A stretch of DNA of 64,000 nucleotides from Streptacidiphilus anmyonensis (GCF_000787855.1 NZ_BBPQ01000004.1:155471-219470); one strand, 5' to 3'; numbered from the stretch's first letter, positions 1-9,542 are shown. Notes: a model not told the origin generated them from the sequence alone. Translations and numbers: made by a program.

Positions 1-3000
1 GGGGGCCGGGGGGGGGCGGTCGCCGCGGCGGTTCTCTCCCTGGTGGCGGCGGTGCTCGCGGGCGTGGCGCCCGCCGCCCGCGCCGACCAGGTGACCGCCG
101 GCGGCGACAACCTGCGGACCAGCTGGGACCGGAACGAGCCGGGGCTCTCCCCGGCCGCCGTGCAGAGCTCGGTCTTCGGCCAGTTGTTCCGGACCCAGCT
201 CGACGGGCAGGTCTACGCCCAGCCGCTGGTGATCGGCGACGAGGTGGTCGCGCTCACCGAGAACGACACCGCCTACGGGCTCGACGCGGCCACCGGCGCG
301 GTGCGCTGGCACGTCCACTACGGGACGCCGTTCCAGGCCTCCTCGATCGGGTGCGGCGACCTGACGCCGACGATCGGCGCGACGGCCACGCCCGTCTACG
401 ACCCGGCCACCGGCACCCTGTACTTCACCACCAAGGTCGCCGACGGCACGGCGGCCGACCTGCACCCGACCTGGCTGATGCACGCCGTCGACGCGACCAG
501 CGGGGCCGAGCGGCCGGGCTGGCCGGTCACCATCGCGGGCACGGCCACCAACCAGCCCGGGGGCACCTTCGACCCGTTCCACGAGATGCAGCGTCCGGGC
601 CTGCTGCTGCTGGACGGCGTCGTCTACGCCGGCTTCGGCGCCCACTGCGACGTCCAGCCCTACCGCGGCTACGTCGTCGGCGTCAGCACCACCACCCACA
701 GCATCACCTCGATGTGGGCCTCCGAGGCGGGGGCCAGCACCAGCGGGGCCGGGGTGTGGCAGTCCGGCGGCGGCCTCGTCTCCGACGGCTCCGGCCGGAT
801 CTTCTTCAGCACCGGAAACGGCATCAGCCCCAGCCCCGGGCCCGGCAGCAGCCCGCCCGGCACCCTCGCCGAGTCGGTCGTGCGGCTCCAGGTCGGCAGC
901 GACGGCTCGCTGACCGCCGCCGACTACTTCAGCCCGACGAACAACGCCACGCTCGACCTCAACGACCAGGACATCTCCTCCGGCGCCCCGTTGGCCGTCC
1001 CGGACGGCTACGGCACCGCCGCGCACCCGCATCTGATGGTGGAGCAGGGCAAGGACGGGCGGGTCTTCCTGCTCGACCGCGACCACCTCGGCGGCACCGC
1101 CCAGGGCAACGGCGGCGGCGACGACGTCCTCGGCGTCTCCGGCCCCTACCAGGGGCAGTGGGGCCACCCGGCCTTCTTCGGCGGCGACGGCGGCTACGTC
1201 TACCTCGTCGGCAACAACGGACCGCTGCGCGCGCTGCACCTGGGCGTCGGGGGCGACGGCCTGCCGGCGCTCACGCAGACCGGCCAGACCCAGGACGTCT
1301 TCGGCTACACCAGCGGCTCGCCGCTGGTCACCTCCGACGGCACCACCGACGGCAGCGGCGTGGTGTGGACCGTCTCCGCGTCCAACGCCGCGGGTGCGAA
1401 CGGGACGCTGCGGGCGTACTCGGCGACCCCGGACGGGAACGGCCTGCTCCAGCTGCTGTGGTCCGCGCCGATCGGCAACGCCGCCAAGTTCGCCACCCCG
1501 ACCGCGGCGGCCGGCCGCGTCTACGTGGGCACCAGGGACGGCTTCCTGTACGGGTTCGGCAGCCCGGCCGCCACCGCGCTGACGGCCGCCCCGGTCGACT
1601 TCGGACCCACCGCCGTCGGCGGCACCGCGCAGGGCACGCTCCAGCTGACCGCGACCGTCCCGGCCGGCGTCACCGTGACTGGGGCGAGCACCGCCGCACC
1701 CTTCGCCATCGGCCCCACGCCGCCCGCCTTCCCCGCCACGGTGGCGAACGGTCAGACCCTGTCCCTGCCGGTGCAGTACACGCCGACGGCCACGGGAGGC
1801 GCCAACGGCGCGGTCAAGGTGTCGCTCTCCGACGGCTCGAACCTGGTCTTCGCGCTGCACGGGGTCGGCACCCGGCCCGGACTCGGTGCCGCGCCCGCCT
1901 CGCTCGACTTCGGCGAGGTGCCGACCGGCACCAGCCTGACCATGAACGTGCAGCTCACCAACACCGGGACCGTCACCGAGACGGTCGGCGCCGCCACCGC
2001 GCCCACCGGCCCGTTCCAGGCCGCGGGGCTGCCGGCCGCCGGCACGCAGATCGCGCCGGGCGGCTCGGTCGTGGTCACCGTCGTCTACACCCCGCAGGCG
2101 GCCCAGCAGGACACCGGTTCCCTCGCGGTGACCAGCACCGACGGGACCGTCACCGTCCCGCTGACCGGCACCGGCGTCGCCGGGCACGGCCACCTGGCGC
2201 TGTCGACGGCCACCACGAACTTCGGCGCCGTCCCCGTCGGCGCCTCCAGGACGCTGTCCTTCACCCTCACCAACGACGGCAACATCCCCGTCACCGTCAC
2301 CAAGGCCAAGGCGCCGACGGGGGACTACAACAGCGCCGTCGGCCTGTCCGAGGGCCTGGTCATCGGCCCCGGGCAGAGCGCGGTCCAGCAGGTGACGTTC
2401 ACCCCGCGCAGCTCCGGGACGCTGACGGCCGCCTACGAGATCACCGGCGACGGCGTCGACGCCGCGGGCGCGCCGCAGGGCGCGATGTACGAGCAGCTGA
2501 CCGGGGTCGGCCAGGGGACGGCCGACGTCGCCGGCGTGCAGACCGGCGCCTGGACCGTCAACGGCTCGGCGAGCCTGCCCGGCGACGGCAGCATCCAGTT
2601 GACCGGCGCGGTGGGCGGCCAGGCGGGCAGCGCCTACCTGACCAGGCCGCTGCGCACCGACGGGCTGCGCGCCACCTTCACCGCCAAGCTCGGCCAGGGC
2701 ACCGGCGGCGACGGGCTCGCGTTCGACCTGCTCGACCCGGCGCTGGGCCGGACCACGGCGCTCGGCACCGGTGGCGCGGGCGTCGGCGCGGCCGGTGTGC
2801 CGGCGGTCGTGGTCAAGCTCGGCACCACCCCCGACGGCCCGATCGCCGGCCGCAACGACCTGGCGGTCGCGCTGGCCACGCCGGGCTCCGGCGCGCTGCA
2901 CTACGTCGCCTGGACGGGGCTGCCCAACTCGTTGCGGCAGGGCACGCACCAGGTCGACGTGCAGGTGACCGGCGGTCAGCTCTCGGTCTGGTTGGACGGG

Positions 3001-4272
3001 GTGCAGCGCCTGACCTGGCAGGGCTACGTGCCCTCCGCCGCGTACGTCGGCTTCTCCGGCGGCACCGGGGCCCTCAACGACGTGCACGCGGTGAGCGGAG
3101 TGGTCGTCGGCGGCGGCGCGGCCGCCGGCTACGTGCCGGTGACGCCGGGCCGGGCCCTGGCCACCTGGGCGGGCGCCGGCCGTCCCGGCACCACGCCGCT
3201 GGCCGCCGGCGCGACCGCGAGTGTCGTCGTGGGCGGCGCGTTCGGGGTGCCGGCGGGCGCGAGCTCGGTGTTGGTGGAGGTCCAGGCGGCGTCCCCGAGC
3301 ACCTCGAGCGGCTCGCTGACGGTGCTTCCGCACGGCGGCACCGCTCCGGCCCACGGCGTGCTCAGCTGGAACGCGACCGGGCAGAACGTGGCCCGTACGG
3401 CGGTGGTGCCGCTGGGCACGGGCGGCCGGATCGACGTGGTGAACTCCAGCCGCGGCAGCGTGCACGCGGCGCTGTACGTGCTCGGCTACACCATGCCGGG
3501 CGCCGGGAGCGGCTTCACCCCGGTCCCGCCGGTCTTCGACCTGGACACTGCCCGCGCCGTCGGCCAGCACGGCACGGCGGCGCTGGCCCCGCACGGCACG
3601 CTGAACGTCAAGGTGGCCGGGGTCGGCGGGGTTCCCGCCACGGCGCGCTCGGTGGTGGTCAACCTGACCGCCTCGCGGGCGTCGGCGGACGCCTCGGTCA
3701 CCGCGTACCCGCAGGGCGGGGCGCGTCCCGGCTTCGGCAACGTGTACGTGAAGCAGGGCGGCGACCTGATGTCGGACCTGCTGACCGTTCCGGTCGGCGC
3801 GAACGGCGGCATCTCGCTGTACAACTGGGGCGGCGGCAGCGTCGCGCTGACCGCGGTCGTCGTCGGCTGGTACGGCCCGGCCGGCGGCGTGGTCGCGCCC
3901 GCGTCGGGCTTCGTGTCCACGACGCCGAAGCTGCTGCTGGACACCGCCGCCGGCGTCGGCCAGACCGGCACCGGCAGGCTCGCCGCGGGGGGCACCGTCA
4001 CGATGGCGGTCTCGGGCGCGGGCGTGCCCGCGGGCGCGAGGGCGGTCCTGGTCGACCTCGACGCGGACGGCAGCGCCGCCGGAGGCTCCCTCACCGCCTG
4101 GCCCGCGAACGGCGTCCGCCCGGCCACGACGGCGTTCTTCTGGAGCGTCCCCGGCCACCTGTGCGGCGACCTGGCGTTGGTCCCGCTGGACTCCTCGGGC
4201 CGGATCGCCGTGCGCAACAACGGTTCGGCGCCGACTGCCCTGCACGTGCAGGTGCTGGGCTACTTCTCCTGA
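1..4272 (+). CDS. large secreted PQQ-propeller / Ig-like / lectin-like multidomain protein (5' end outside window)
   Basis: The reading frame is open from base 1, and residues before the first GTG (base 43) continue a hydrophobic signal-peptide core ending near APAARA. The true start and charged n-region therefore lie left of the window. Counting from base 43, residues ~20-505 resemble a PQQ-type beta-propeller (repeated G..Y.LD..TG and VYVGTRDGFLYGF blades). Residues ~515-830 hold three tandem ASPM/SPD-2/Hydin-like (choice-of-anchor D) Ig-type domains with the LDFG.VP.GTS....LTNTG pattern. Residues ~840-1035 look like an L-type-lectin/concanavalin fold. Residues ~1045-1409 contain three ~120-residue beta-rich repeats, each ending in an LGY/VGWY/LGYF motif; the third has the LLLDT..GVGQ.G signature common in actinobacterial exoproteins. 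No sortase signal or terminal membrane helix is visible, so it is probably released or wall-bound. The substrate is unknown. Confidence 0.9.
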   Translation, partial: GGRGGAVAAAVLSLVAAVLAGVAPAARADQVTAGGDNLRTSWDRNEPGLSPAAVQSSVFGQLFRTQLDGQVYAQPLVIGDEVVALTENDTAYGLDAATGAVRWHVHYGTPFQASSIGCGDLTPTIGATATPVYDPATGTLYFTTKVADGTAADLHPTWLMHAVDATSGAERPGWPVTIAGTATNQPGGTFDPFHEMQRPGLLLLDGVVYAGFGAHCDVQPYRGYVVGVSTTTHSITSMWASEAGASTSGAGVWQSGGGLVSDGSGRIFFSTGNGISPSPGPGSSPPGTLAESVVRLQVGSDGSLTAADYFSPTNNATLDLNDQDISSGAPLAVPDGYGTAAHPHLMVEQGKDGRVFLLDRDHLGGTAQGNGGGDDVLGVSGPYQGQWGHPAFFGGDGGYVYLVGNNGPLRALHLGVGGDGLPALTQTGQTQDVFGYTSGSPLVTSDGTTDGSGVVWTVSASNAAGANGTLRAYSATPDGNGLLQLLWSAPIGNAAKFATPTAAAGRVYVGTRDGFLYGFGSPAATALTAAPVDFGPTAVGGTAQGTLQLTATVPAGVTVTGASTAAPFAIGPTPPAFPATVANGQTLSLPVQYTPTATGGANGAVKVSLSDGSNLVFALHGVGTRPGLGAAPASLDFGEVPTGTSLTMNVQLTNTGTVTETVGAATAPTGPFQAAGLPAAGTQIAPGGSVVVTVVYTPQAAQQDTGSLAVTSTDGTVTVPLTGTGVAGHGHLALSTATTNFGAVPVGASRTLSFTLTNDGNIPVTVTKAKAPTGDYNSAVGLSEGLVIGPGQSAVQQVTFTPRSSGTLTAAYEITGDGVDAAGAPQGAMYEQLTGVGQGTADVAGVQTGAWTVNGSASLPGDGSIQLTGAVGGQAGSAYLTRPLRTDGLRATFTAKLGQGTGGDGLAFDLLDPALGRTTALGTGGAGVGAAGVPAVVVKLGTTPDGPIAGRNDLAVALATPGSGALHYVAWTGLPNSLRQGTHQVDVQVTGGQLSVWLDGVQRLTWQGYVPSAAYVGFSGGTGALNDVHAVSGVVVGGGAAAGYVPVTPGRALATWAGAGRPGTTPLAAGATASVVVGGAFGVPAGASSVLVEVQAASPSTSSGSLTVLPHGGTAPAHGVLSWNATGQNVARTAVVPLGTGGRIDVVNSSRGSVHAALYVLGYTMPGAGSGFTPVPPVFDLDTARAVGQHGTAALAPHGTLNVKVAGVGGVPATARSVVVNLTASRASADASVTAYPQGGARPGFGNVYVKQGGDLMSDLLTVPVGANGGISLYNWGGGSVALTAVVVGWYGPAGGVVAPASGFVSTTPKLLLDTAAGVGQTGTGRLAAGGTVTMAVSGAGVPAGARAVLVDLDADGSAAGGSLTAWPANGVRPATTAFFWSVPGHLCGDLALVPLDSSGRIAVRNNGSAPTALHVQVLGYFS

Positions 4273-4284
4273 CCGACGCACGAC

Positions 4285-4319
4285 CAGGGCCCCCGTCCGC
4301 GCTGCGGACGGGGGCCCTG
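4285..4319. terminator. bidirectional terminator between convergent genes
   Basis: A perfect 16-bp stem (CAGGGCCCCCGTCCGC and its complement) closes a 3-base GCT loop. It sits 12 bases after the stop of the plus-strand propeller gene and 26 bases beyond the stop of the minus-strand FG-GAP gene. It lacks a T-tract, as is usual in streptomycetes. Confidence 0.9.
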
Positions 4320-4345
4320 CCTGTGATCCGGGTGACGGCGGAGCG

Positions 4346-5920
4346 TCAGGACAGGTCGTGGAACTGGCCCCAGCCCGACGTGCCGATGAGCGTCTTGGCG
4401 CCGAACATGCCGTTGCCGATGCCCGGGTAGAGCCAGAGCCGACCAGAGGAGTCCACTGCGGCCAGGTCCGCCTTGCCGTCGCCGGTCAGGTCGCCCGGGG
4501 CGACGAGGTGCGTGTAGTGCTCCCAGCCGTAGCCGACCTCGACGCGAGTGCCGAACTTCCCGTTGCCGAGGCCCGGGTAGAGGTACATGACGCCGCCAGG
4601 CGTGACGGCGACCAGGTCCGCGATGCCGTCGCCGTTGAGGTCGCCCGCGCCGACGATCCAGCGGTACTGGTTCCAGCCGCCGCCGATCAGGACCGGCCGT
4701 TCGTCGACGGAGGTCCCGCCGTTGCCGGGGATGAACCAGAGCCGCCCCGATCGGTCGCGGGCGACCAGGTCCGACTTGCCGTCACCGTTGAGGTCGCCCG
4801 GGCCGATGACGACGTTGTACCAGCTCTGCGGGAAGTTGCCGGTGGCCCCGATACCCGTCAGGTGACCGGTCGGGTCGACGCCCACCAGGCCGACCATGCC
4901 GGTGTCGTCCGGGGAGACGGTCGCGGACAGGATCGTGTACGACCCCACGTCGTTGCCGCACTGACCGGACGCGAGGGTGCCGTTCTCGTTGCCCTCGTAC
5001 CAGCAGAAGGTGCCGTTGGAGTGGCGGGCCATGATCTCGCCCTTGCCGAAGTCGGGCTGGTGCCCCTCGTCGGCGAGCGCGTTGGTGCGGGACCACCCGG
5101 AGTCGACCTTGACCGGTTGGGCCAGGCCGCCAGCGCCGTTGCCCGCGTGCAGGTACAGATCGCCGGACTCGGTGCGGCCGACGACGTCGCCGTGGCCGTC
5201 CTTGTTCCAGTCCAGTCCGAGCAGCTGGTTGTAGCCGCCGAACCCGGAGCCCACGAGCCGACGCCCGGACAGCGAGCCGTCGCTGTGCCCGTCGTAGGCC
5301 CACAGGCGGCCCTGGAGGTCGCGGGCGAGCACGGTCGCGTTGGAGCCAGTGTCGAAGTTCGCGGCCCCGATCAGCTGGTCGTACCCGTTCCAGCCGCCGG
5401 TGCCGACGAGTACCCGGGGACGGAACGGGGAGGTCAGGCTCGTCTGGCTGGCGTAGTACCAGAGCCGACCCTGGTGATCGCGGGCCATCAGATCGGCCCG
5501 GCCGTCGCCGTTGAGGTCGCCGGCGACGAAGATCTGGCTGTACGTCTGCCAGCCCGAGCCGATCAGGATGTACTTGTCGCTGGGCCGTGCGTAGGTGGAC
5601 GGGAACAGCCGCAGCTGTCCGGAGGCGGTGACGGCGAGGTAGTCCTCGCCCTGCCCGCCGCTGATGTTGCCGATGTCCAGCAGTTGCCGGTACTGGGCGT
5701 GCCTGGACGCTCCGCCGTCCTCGACGATGAGGTCGCCCATGGAGCCGACGGAGTAGAAGCCGTTGCCGTAGCCCGAGACGGTGAGCATGCTGGCCTCCGA
5801 CCAGCTGGCACCCGCTGCCGAGGCGGAACCGGGCAGGGCGGTGAGGGCGAGGGCGGCGCCCGTCGCGAGGATGGCGAGGCGACGGAGGGCACGCCGCCCG
5901 AAAGTGGAACGAATGGTCAC
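4346..5920 (-). CDS. secreted FG-GAP/VCBS repeat beta-propeller protein
   Basis: 524 residues from GTG 5920, which is preceded by GGGGGG-type Shine-Dalgarno sequence; an in-frame ATG 30 bases upstream would add an unlikely leader. The N-terminus is a clear Sec signal: RRALRR charges, then LAILATGAALALTALPGSASA. The mature protein is built of FG-GAP/VCBS blades repeating GDLNGDG.ADL.ARD..GRLW.YPG, with Asp-rich Ca2+-binding loops (DLNGDGRAD, DWNKDGHGD, DLTGDGKAD). This is a seven-bladed-type propeller known in secreted adhesins and hydrolase accessory regions. No catalytic domain is attached. It may bind a polysaccharide or extracellular partner, but this is inferred only from the fold. Confidence 0.9.
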   Translation of the reverse strand: MTIRSTFGRRALRRLAILATGAALALTALPGSASAAGASWSEASMLTVSGYGNGFYSVGSMGDLIVEDGGASRHAQYRQLLDIGNISGGQGEDYLAVTASGQLRLFPSTYARPSDKYILIGSGWQTYSQIFVAGDLNGDGRADLMARDHQGRLWYYASQTSLTSPFRPRVLVGTGGWNGYDQLIGAANFDTGSNATVLARDLQGRLWAYDGHSDGSLSGRRLVGSGFGGYNQLLGLDWNKDGHGDVVGRTESGDLYLHAGNGAGGLAQPVKVDSGWSRTNALADEGHQPDFGKGEIMARHSNGTFCWYEGNENGTLASGQCGNDVGSYTILSATVSPDDTGMVGLVGVDPTGHLTGIGATGNFPQSWYNVVIGPGDLNGDGKSDLVARDRSGRLWFIPGNGGTSVDERPVLIGGGWNQYRWIVGAGDLNGDGIADLVAVTPGGVMYLYPGLGNGKFGTRVEVGYGWEHYTHLVAPGDLTGDGKADLAAVDSSGRLWLYPGIGNGMFGAKTLIGTSGWGQFHDLS

Positions 5921-5999
5921 AGTCCCCCCAGGACTGAGTCGGAAGGCCACGCGCGATGCGGGCGGGGGGACTGTACACCGACGACCGACGGGGTTCAGC

Positions 6000-6800
6000 T
6001 CACTTTCCCGGCAGCGTCGCCGCGTGGTCCGGGACGTACTGCTGTTCGTCGCGCGGAGGGCGGACGTAGCCGGTCGGGGCGGGACGGTCGGGGAACTTGA
6101 TCTTGCGGGCCCGCTGCTCGACGTAGGGGACCGCGGAGAGCAGGTGGGCGATCATGTTGATCCGGGCCCGCTTCTTGTCCTCGCTCTCGACGACGTTCCA
6201 GGGGGCCTCGGGGATGTCGGTGTGGACGAACATCTCGTCCTTGGCCCGGGAGTAGTCCTCCCAGCGCGTGATGGACTCCAGGTCCATCGGGGAGAGCTTC
6301 CAGCGCCGCATGGGGTCGTCCCGGCGGGCCCGGAACCGGCGTTCCTGCTCGCGGTCGCTGACCGAGAACCAGTACTTGAGCAGGATGATCCCGTCCTCGA
6401 CCAGCATCCGCTCGAAGATCGGGCACTGGTGCAGGAACCGGTGGTACTCGTCCTGGGTGCAGAACCCCATGACCCGCTCGACGCCGGCGCGGTTGTACCA
6501 GCTGCGGTCGAACAGGACGATCTCGCCGGCGGCGGGCAGGTGGGCGATGTAGCGCTGGAAGTACCACTGCGTCCGCTCGCGTTCCGTCGGCGCGGGGAGC
6601 GCCGCGATCCGGGCGACGCGCGGGTTCAGGTACTGCGTCACCCGCTTGATCGCTCCGCCCTTGCCGGCGGCGTCGCGGCCCTCGAAGACGACGACCACCC
6701 GCGCGCCGGTGGCCTTCACCCACTCCTGAAGGGTGACCAGCTCGGCCTGGAGGCGGAAGAGTTCTTGCTCGTAGACCTTCTTGGGCAACTTGTCAGCCAT
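6000..6800 (-). CDS. ppk2: polyphosphate kinase 2 (PPK2)
   Basis: 266 residues, usual for single-domain PPK2. PPK2 enzymes move phosphate between polyphosphate and nucleoside (di)phosphates in the cytoplasm. Visible motifs are the P-loop FEGRDAAGKGGAIKR (residues ~39-53, Lys47), the Walker-B/lid segment VLFDRSWYNRAGVERV (~95-110), and the KYWFSVSDREQERRF arm. The overall pattern fits class I PPK2, although subclass needs alignment. The ATG lies just after CCTCC rather than GGAGG on the coding strand, so there is no Shine-Dalgarno match. A repeat-type hairpin separates it from the upstream MMPL gene, so it is probably its own transcription unit. Confidence 0.93.
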   Translation of the reverse strand: MADKLPKKVYEQELFRLQAELVTLQEWVKATGARVVVVFEGRDAAGKGGAIKRVTQYLNPRVARIAALPAPTERERTQWYFQRYIAHLPAAGEIVLFDRSWYNRAGVERVMGFCTQDEYHRFLHQCPIFERMLVEDGIILLKYWFSVSDREQERRFRARRDDPMRRWKLSPMDLESITRWEDYSRAKDEMFVHTDIPEAPWNVVESEDKKRARINMIAHLLSAVPYVEQRARKIKFPDRPAPTGYVRPPRDEQQYVPDHAATLPGK

Positions 6801-6819
6801 TGCAGGAGGGTAACCACAA

Positions 6820-6861
6820 GGGGCGCGGAGAACGGCGCGACAAGCCAGTCCCCCGCGCCCC
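6820..6861. terminator. GGGGCGCGG...CCGCGCCCC inverted repeat (dispersed family, copy A)
   Basis: Nine-bp arms GGGGCGCGG (6820-6828) and CCGCGCCCC (6853-6861) flank a 24-base loop in the short gap after the MMPL stop codon and before ppk2 (both minus strand). Similar sequences recur at 16259, 23160, 56851 and 60827. It probably acts as a terminator or 3'-end stabiliser for the MMPL transcript. Confidence 0.65.
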
Positions 6862-6867
6862 GACGGT

Positions 6868-8979
6868 TCAGCGGGCCGCCACCTGCTCGCGCGGTTCCGC
6901 GCTCAGCGGCTGCCGCTTGCGGGAGAGGGCCGAGGGCCACCACAGGCGGTGCTCCAGGTCCATGGCCAGGGCCGTGACCAGGATGGAGCGGACCACGAAG
7001 GTGTCCAGCAGGACGCCCACGCAGACCGCGAAGCCGATCTCGGCGAAGCCGACGATCGGGAGGGTGCCGAGGACGCCGAAGGTGCTGGCGAGGATCAGGC
7101 CCGCGGAGGTGATGACGCCGCCGGTGGCTGCCAGGCCCGCCAGCGCGCCGCCGCGGGTGCCGCGCCGGTCGGACTCCTCGCGCACCCGGGTCATCAGGAA
7201 GATGTTGTAGTCGATCCCCAGAGCCACCAGGAAGACGAAGACGAACAGCGGGAACGCGTTGTCCTCGCCCTCGAAGCCGAACAGGTGGGTGAAGGCCAGC
7301 GAGGAGATCCCGAGCGCCGCCGCGAAGGACAGCACCACGGTCAGGATCAGCACGATCGGCGCCACGACCGCCCGCAGCAGCAGGCCGAGGATGACCAGGA
7401 CGACGACCAGCACCAGCGGGATGATCACCTGGTTGTCGTGGTTCGAGGCCCGCTGGACGTCCAGGCGCACGGCGGTGTCGCCGCCGACGTAGGCGTTCGC
7501 GCCCGGTACCGCGTGGACCGCGGCGCGGGCGGCGTCGACGGTGTTCTCCGCGGCCTTGGTGTCGGGGGCGTTGGTGAGCGTGGCGGTGACGTAGGACAGG
7601 CCGTTGCGGCTCACCGGCGGGGTGACGCCGGTCAGGCCGTGGCCGTCGAGACGGCTGAGGGCGGCCGAGACCTGGTCGCCGGCGGAGGCGTTCGCGATGA
7701 CCTGGAGCGGGGAGCCGGTGCCGGCCGGGTAGTGGGCGTCGATGACCGTCTGCGCGGCGACCGAGTCGGGGGTGTTGCTGAAGGAGCCGGCCGTGGAGAG
7801 GCCGTCGGCCTTGAGACCGAGCATGCCCAGCGCCAGCGCGCCCAGCGCGAGCGCCGTGCCGACCCAGACGATCCGCGGGCGGTGCGAGATCCCGGTGCCG
7901 ATCCTGGCCCACACGCCCGTCTCGGTCGGCTCGGCGGAGCCGAACGCCGGGCGGACCGGCCAGAAGACCCAGCGGCCGCAGATGACCAGCAGCGCGGGCA
8001 GCAGCGTGATCATGGCGAGCAGGGCGACGCCGACGCCGATGGCGCAGACGGGACCGAGGCCGCTGGTGGAGTTCATCTCGGCGACCATCAGGCAGAGCAT
8101 GGAGACGGCCACCGTCGCGGCGGAGGCGAGGATCGCGGGGCCCGCGCGGTGCAGGGCCTCGGCCATGGCCTCGTGGCGGTCCTCGTGGCGGCGCAGCTCC
8201 TCGCGGTAGCGGGCGACCAGCAGCAGGGCGTAGTCGGTGCCGGCGCCGATGACGAGCACCGTGAGGATGCCCTGGCTCTGTCCGTTGACGGTCAGTCCGG
8301 CGTCCTTGGCCAGCAGGTAGATGACGCCCTGCGCGGCGGTGAGGGCCAGGCCGGAGGAGAGCAGCGGCAGCAGCCACAGGGTCGGGCTGCGGTAGGTGAG
8401 CAGCAGCAGCACGATGACGACGCCGAGTGTGGAGTACAGCAGCGTGCCGTCGATGCCGGCGAAGGCCTTGCTCTGGTCGGCGCCGTAGCCGCCGGGGCCG
8501 CCGACATGGGCGGTCAGGCCCGGGTCGCCGGTCGTCGCGACGGTGCGCATGCTGTCGACGGCCGGGCCGAGGTTGTTCCAGCCGTCCTTGGACAGGTCGA
8601 TCATGACGGTGGTCTGCAGCGCCTTGCCGTCGGCCGAGGTGCGCGGCGGCTGGACGGGGCCGAGCACGTGGGCGATCCTGGCGAAGGCGGTGGTGTCGGC
8701 GGTGGCCTTCTGGACGTCGGCCGGGGTGATCCCGCTGTCGCGGGTGTAGACGACGATGGTCGGCGTCGACGTGCTGGACACGAACCGGCCTTCGAGGTTC
8801 ACGACCTTGGTCGACTCCGCGCTGCCGGGCAGCCAGCTGGACGTCTGGTTGTTCTCAGCGCTGGTGAGCTTCCCGGCGAGCGGGCCGAGAGCCACCAGGG
8901 CCACCACCCAGAGCGCCAGGACGACCCACTTGGTTCTGCGGCCGGCAGGAAGGGCGGCGAGCCGCCGGGCTTGGTTCAT
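6868..8979 (-). CDS. MMPL/RND-family membrane exporter
   Basis: 703 residues, the usual length for single-chain MMPL proteins. The topology is one N-terminal helix (TKWVVLALWVVALVALGPLAGKL), a periplasmic-type domain (~45-180), a helix cluster (~185-370), a second extracellular domain (~385-520) and a second helix cluster (~525-690). Typical MMPL segments include GTDYALLLVARYREEL and the repeat-equivalent GIDYNIFLMTRVREE. Relatives export lipids, drugs or pigments using the proton gradient. A MarR regulator is encoded 122 bases upstream on the same strand, suggesting ligand-induced efflux. A 14-bp palindrome at 9002-9015 lies just before the start. The substrate cannot be read from sequence. 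Confidence 0.93.
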   Translation of the reverse strand: MNQARRLAALPAGRRTKWVVLALWVVALVALGPLAGKLTSAENNQTSSWLPGSAESTKVVNLEGRFVSSTSTPTIVVYTRDSGITPADVQKATADTTAFARIAHVLGPVQPPRTSADGKALQTTVMIDLSKDGWNNLGPAVDSMRTVATTGDPGLTAHVGGPGGYGADQSKAFAGIDGTLLYSTLGVVIVLLLLTYRSPTLWLLPLLSSGLALTAAQGVIYLLAKDAGLTVNGQSQGILTVLVIGAGTDYALLLVARYREELRRHEDRHEAMAEALHRAGPAILASAATVAVSMLCLMVAEMNSTSGLGPVCAIGVGVALLAMITLLPALLVICGRWVFWPVRPAFGSAEPTETGVWARIGTGISHRPRIVWVGTALALGALALGMLGLKADGLSTAGSFSNTPDSVAAQTVIDAHYPAGTGSPLQVIANASAGDQVSAALSRLDGHGLTGVTPPVSRNGLSYVTATLTNAPDTKAAENTVDAARAAVHAVPGANAYVGGDTAVRLDVQRASNHDNQVIIPLVLVVVLVILGLLLRAVVAPIVLILTVVLSFAAALGISSLAFTHLFGFEGEDNAFPLFVFVFLVALGIDYNIFLMTRVREESDRRGTRGGALAGLAATGGVITSAGLILASTFGVLGTLPIVGFAEIGFAVCVGVLLDTFVVRSILVTALAMDLEHRLWWPSALSRKRQPLSAEPREQVAAR

Positions 8980-9001
8980 CTGTGTGCATCCCCCAACTTA
9001 A

Positions 9002-9015
9002 CGCGATACATCGCG
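9002..9015 (-). promoter_or_regulatory. palindromic operator candidate before the MMPL gene
   Basis: CGCGAT-AC-ATCGCG has perfect 6-bp arms and lies 23-36 bases upstream of the MMPL start, within the marR-MMPL gap. Position and symmetry fit a repressor site. It does not resemble the MarR-promoter palindrome at 9543, so the binding protein is uncertain. Confidence 0.45.
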
Positions 9016-9101
9016 ACTGTTGCGTCCACGATGTGTGCGGGCGTCGGGGGCTGTCAAGCGTTCCAGGTCAGCGTGCGGCCGATGTTCACGCCGTTGTCGG
9101 C

Positions 9102-9542
9102 TCAGCGCGGCTCGGCGTTGTAGCGCTCGAGGAGGTCGGCGAAGACCGCGACGTCGTCGTCGGACCAGTGCGCCAGGCGGTTCAGGAAGGCCTGGCGGCG
9201 CTGCTCGGCCGCCTTGCGCAGCAGTTCGGCGCCGGTCTCGGAGGGGTGGATGATCTGGCCGCGCTGGTCCTCCGGGTCGGGGCTGCGCTCGACCAGGCCG
9301 AGCTTCTCCAGGGTGGCGACCTGGCGGCTGACGGTGGACTTGTCCAGCAGGAAGTGGGTGGCCAGATCGGTGCCGCGACAGCCGCCGACGTCCCGCAGGT
9401 GGTCCAGGATCGCGTAGCTGACCAGCGTCAGCCCCGGGTGGATCTGCGAGGCCATGGCGCGGGCGCGGCGCGAGAAGGCGGTCAGTTCGCGCTGGATGGA
9501 GTCGATGCTGTCCATGCGCGTACGCGCGGAGGTGGTGGGCAT
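9102..9542 (-). CDS. MarR-family transcriptional regulator
   Basis: 146 residues from ATG 9542; an in-frame TTG at 9557 lies inside the promoter palindrome and is rejected. The winged helix-turn-helix spans about residues 40-105 (CRGTDLATHFLLDKSTVSRQVATLEKLGLVERSPDPEDQRGQIIHPSETG), with the DPEDQR wing and flanking dimerisation helices typical of MarR. It is co-oriented with and upstream of the MMPL exporter, the common arrangement for a local efflux repressor. No Shine-Dalgarno sequence is present. A TATAGT hexamer ends seven bases before the ATG, suggesting a leaderless mRNA. Confidence 0.93.
   Translation of the reverse strand: MPTTSARTRMDSIDSIQRELTAFSRRARAMASQIHPGLTLVSYAILDHLRDVGGCRGTDLATHFLLDKSTVSRQVATLEKLGLVERSPDPEDQRGQIIHPSETGAELLRKAAEQRRQAFLNRLAHWSDDDVAVFADLLERYNAEPR

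Noticed and set aside
351-4430. Long plus-strand frame of 1359 codons overlapping the propeller gene
   Set aside because: Arg/Pro/Gly/His-rich shadow frame; the overlapping gene has clear domains and a signal peptide.
6949-9123. 724-codon plus-strand frame opposite the MMPL gene
   Set aside because: Gly/Val/Gln/Asp-rich antisense shadow without family motifs.
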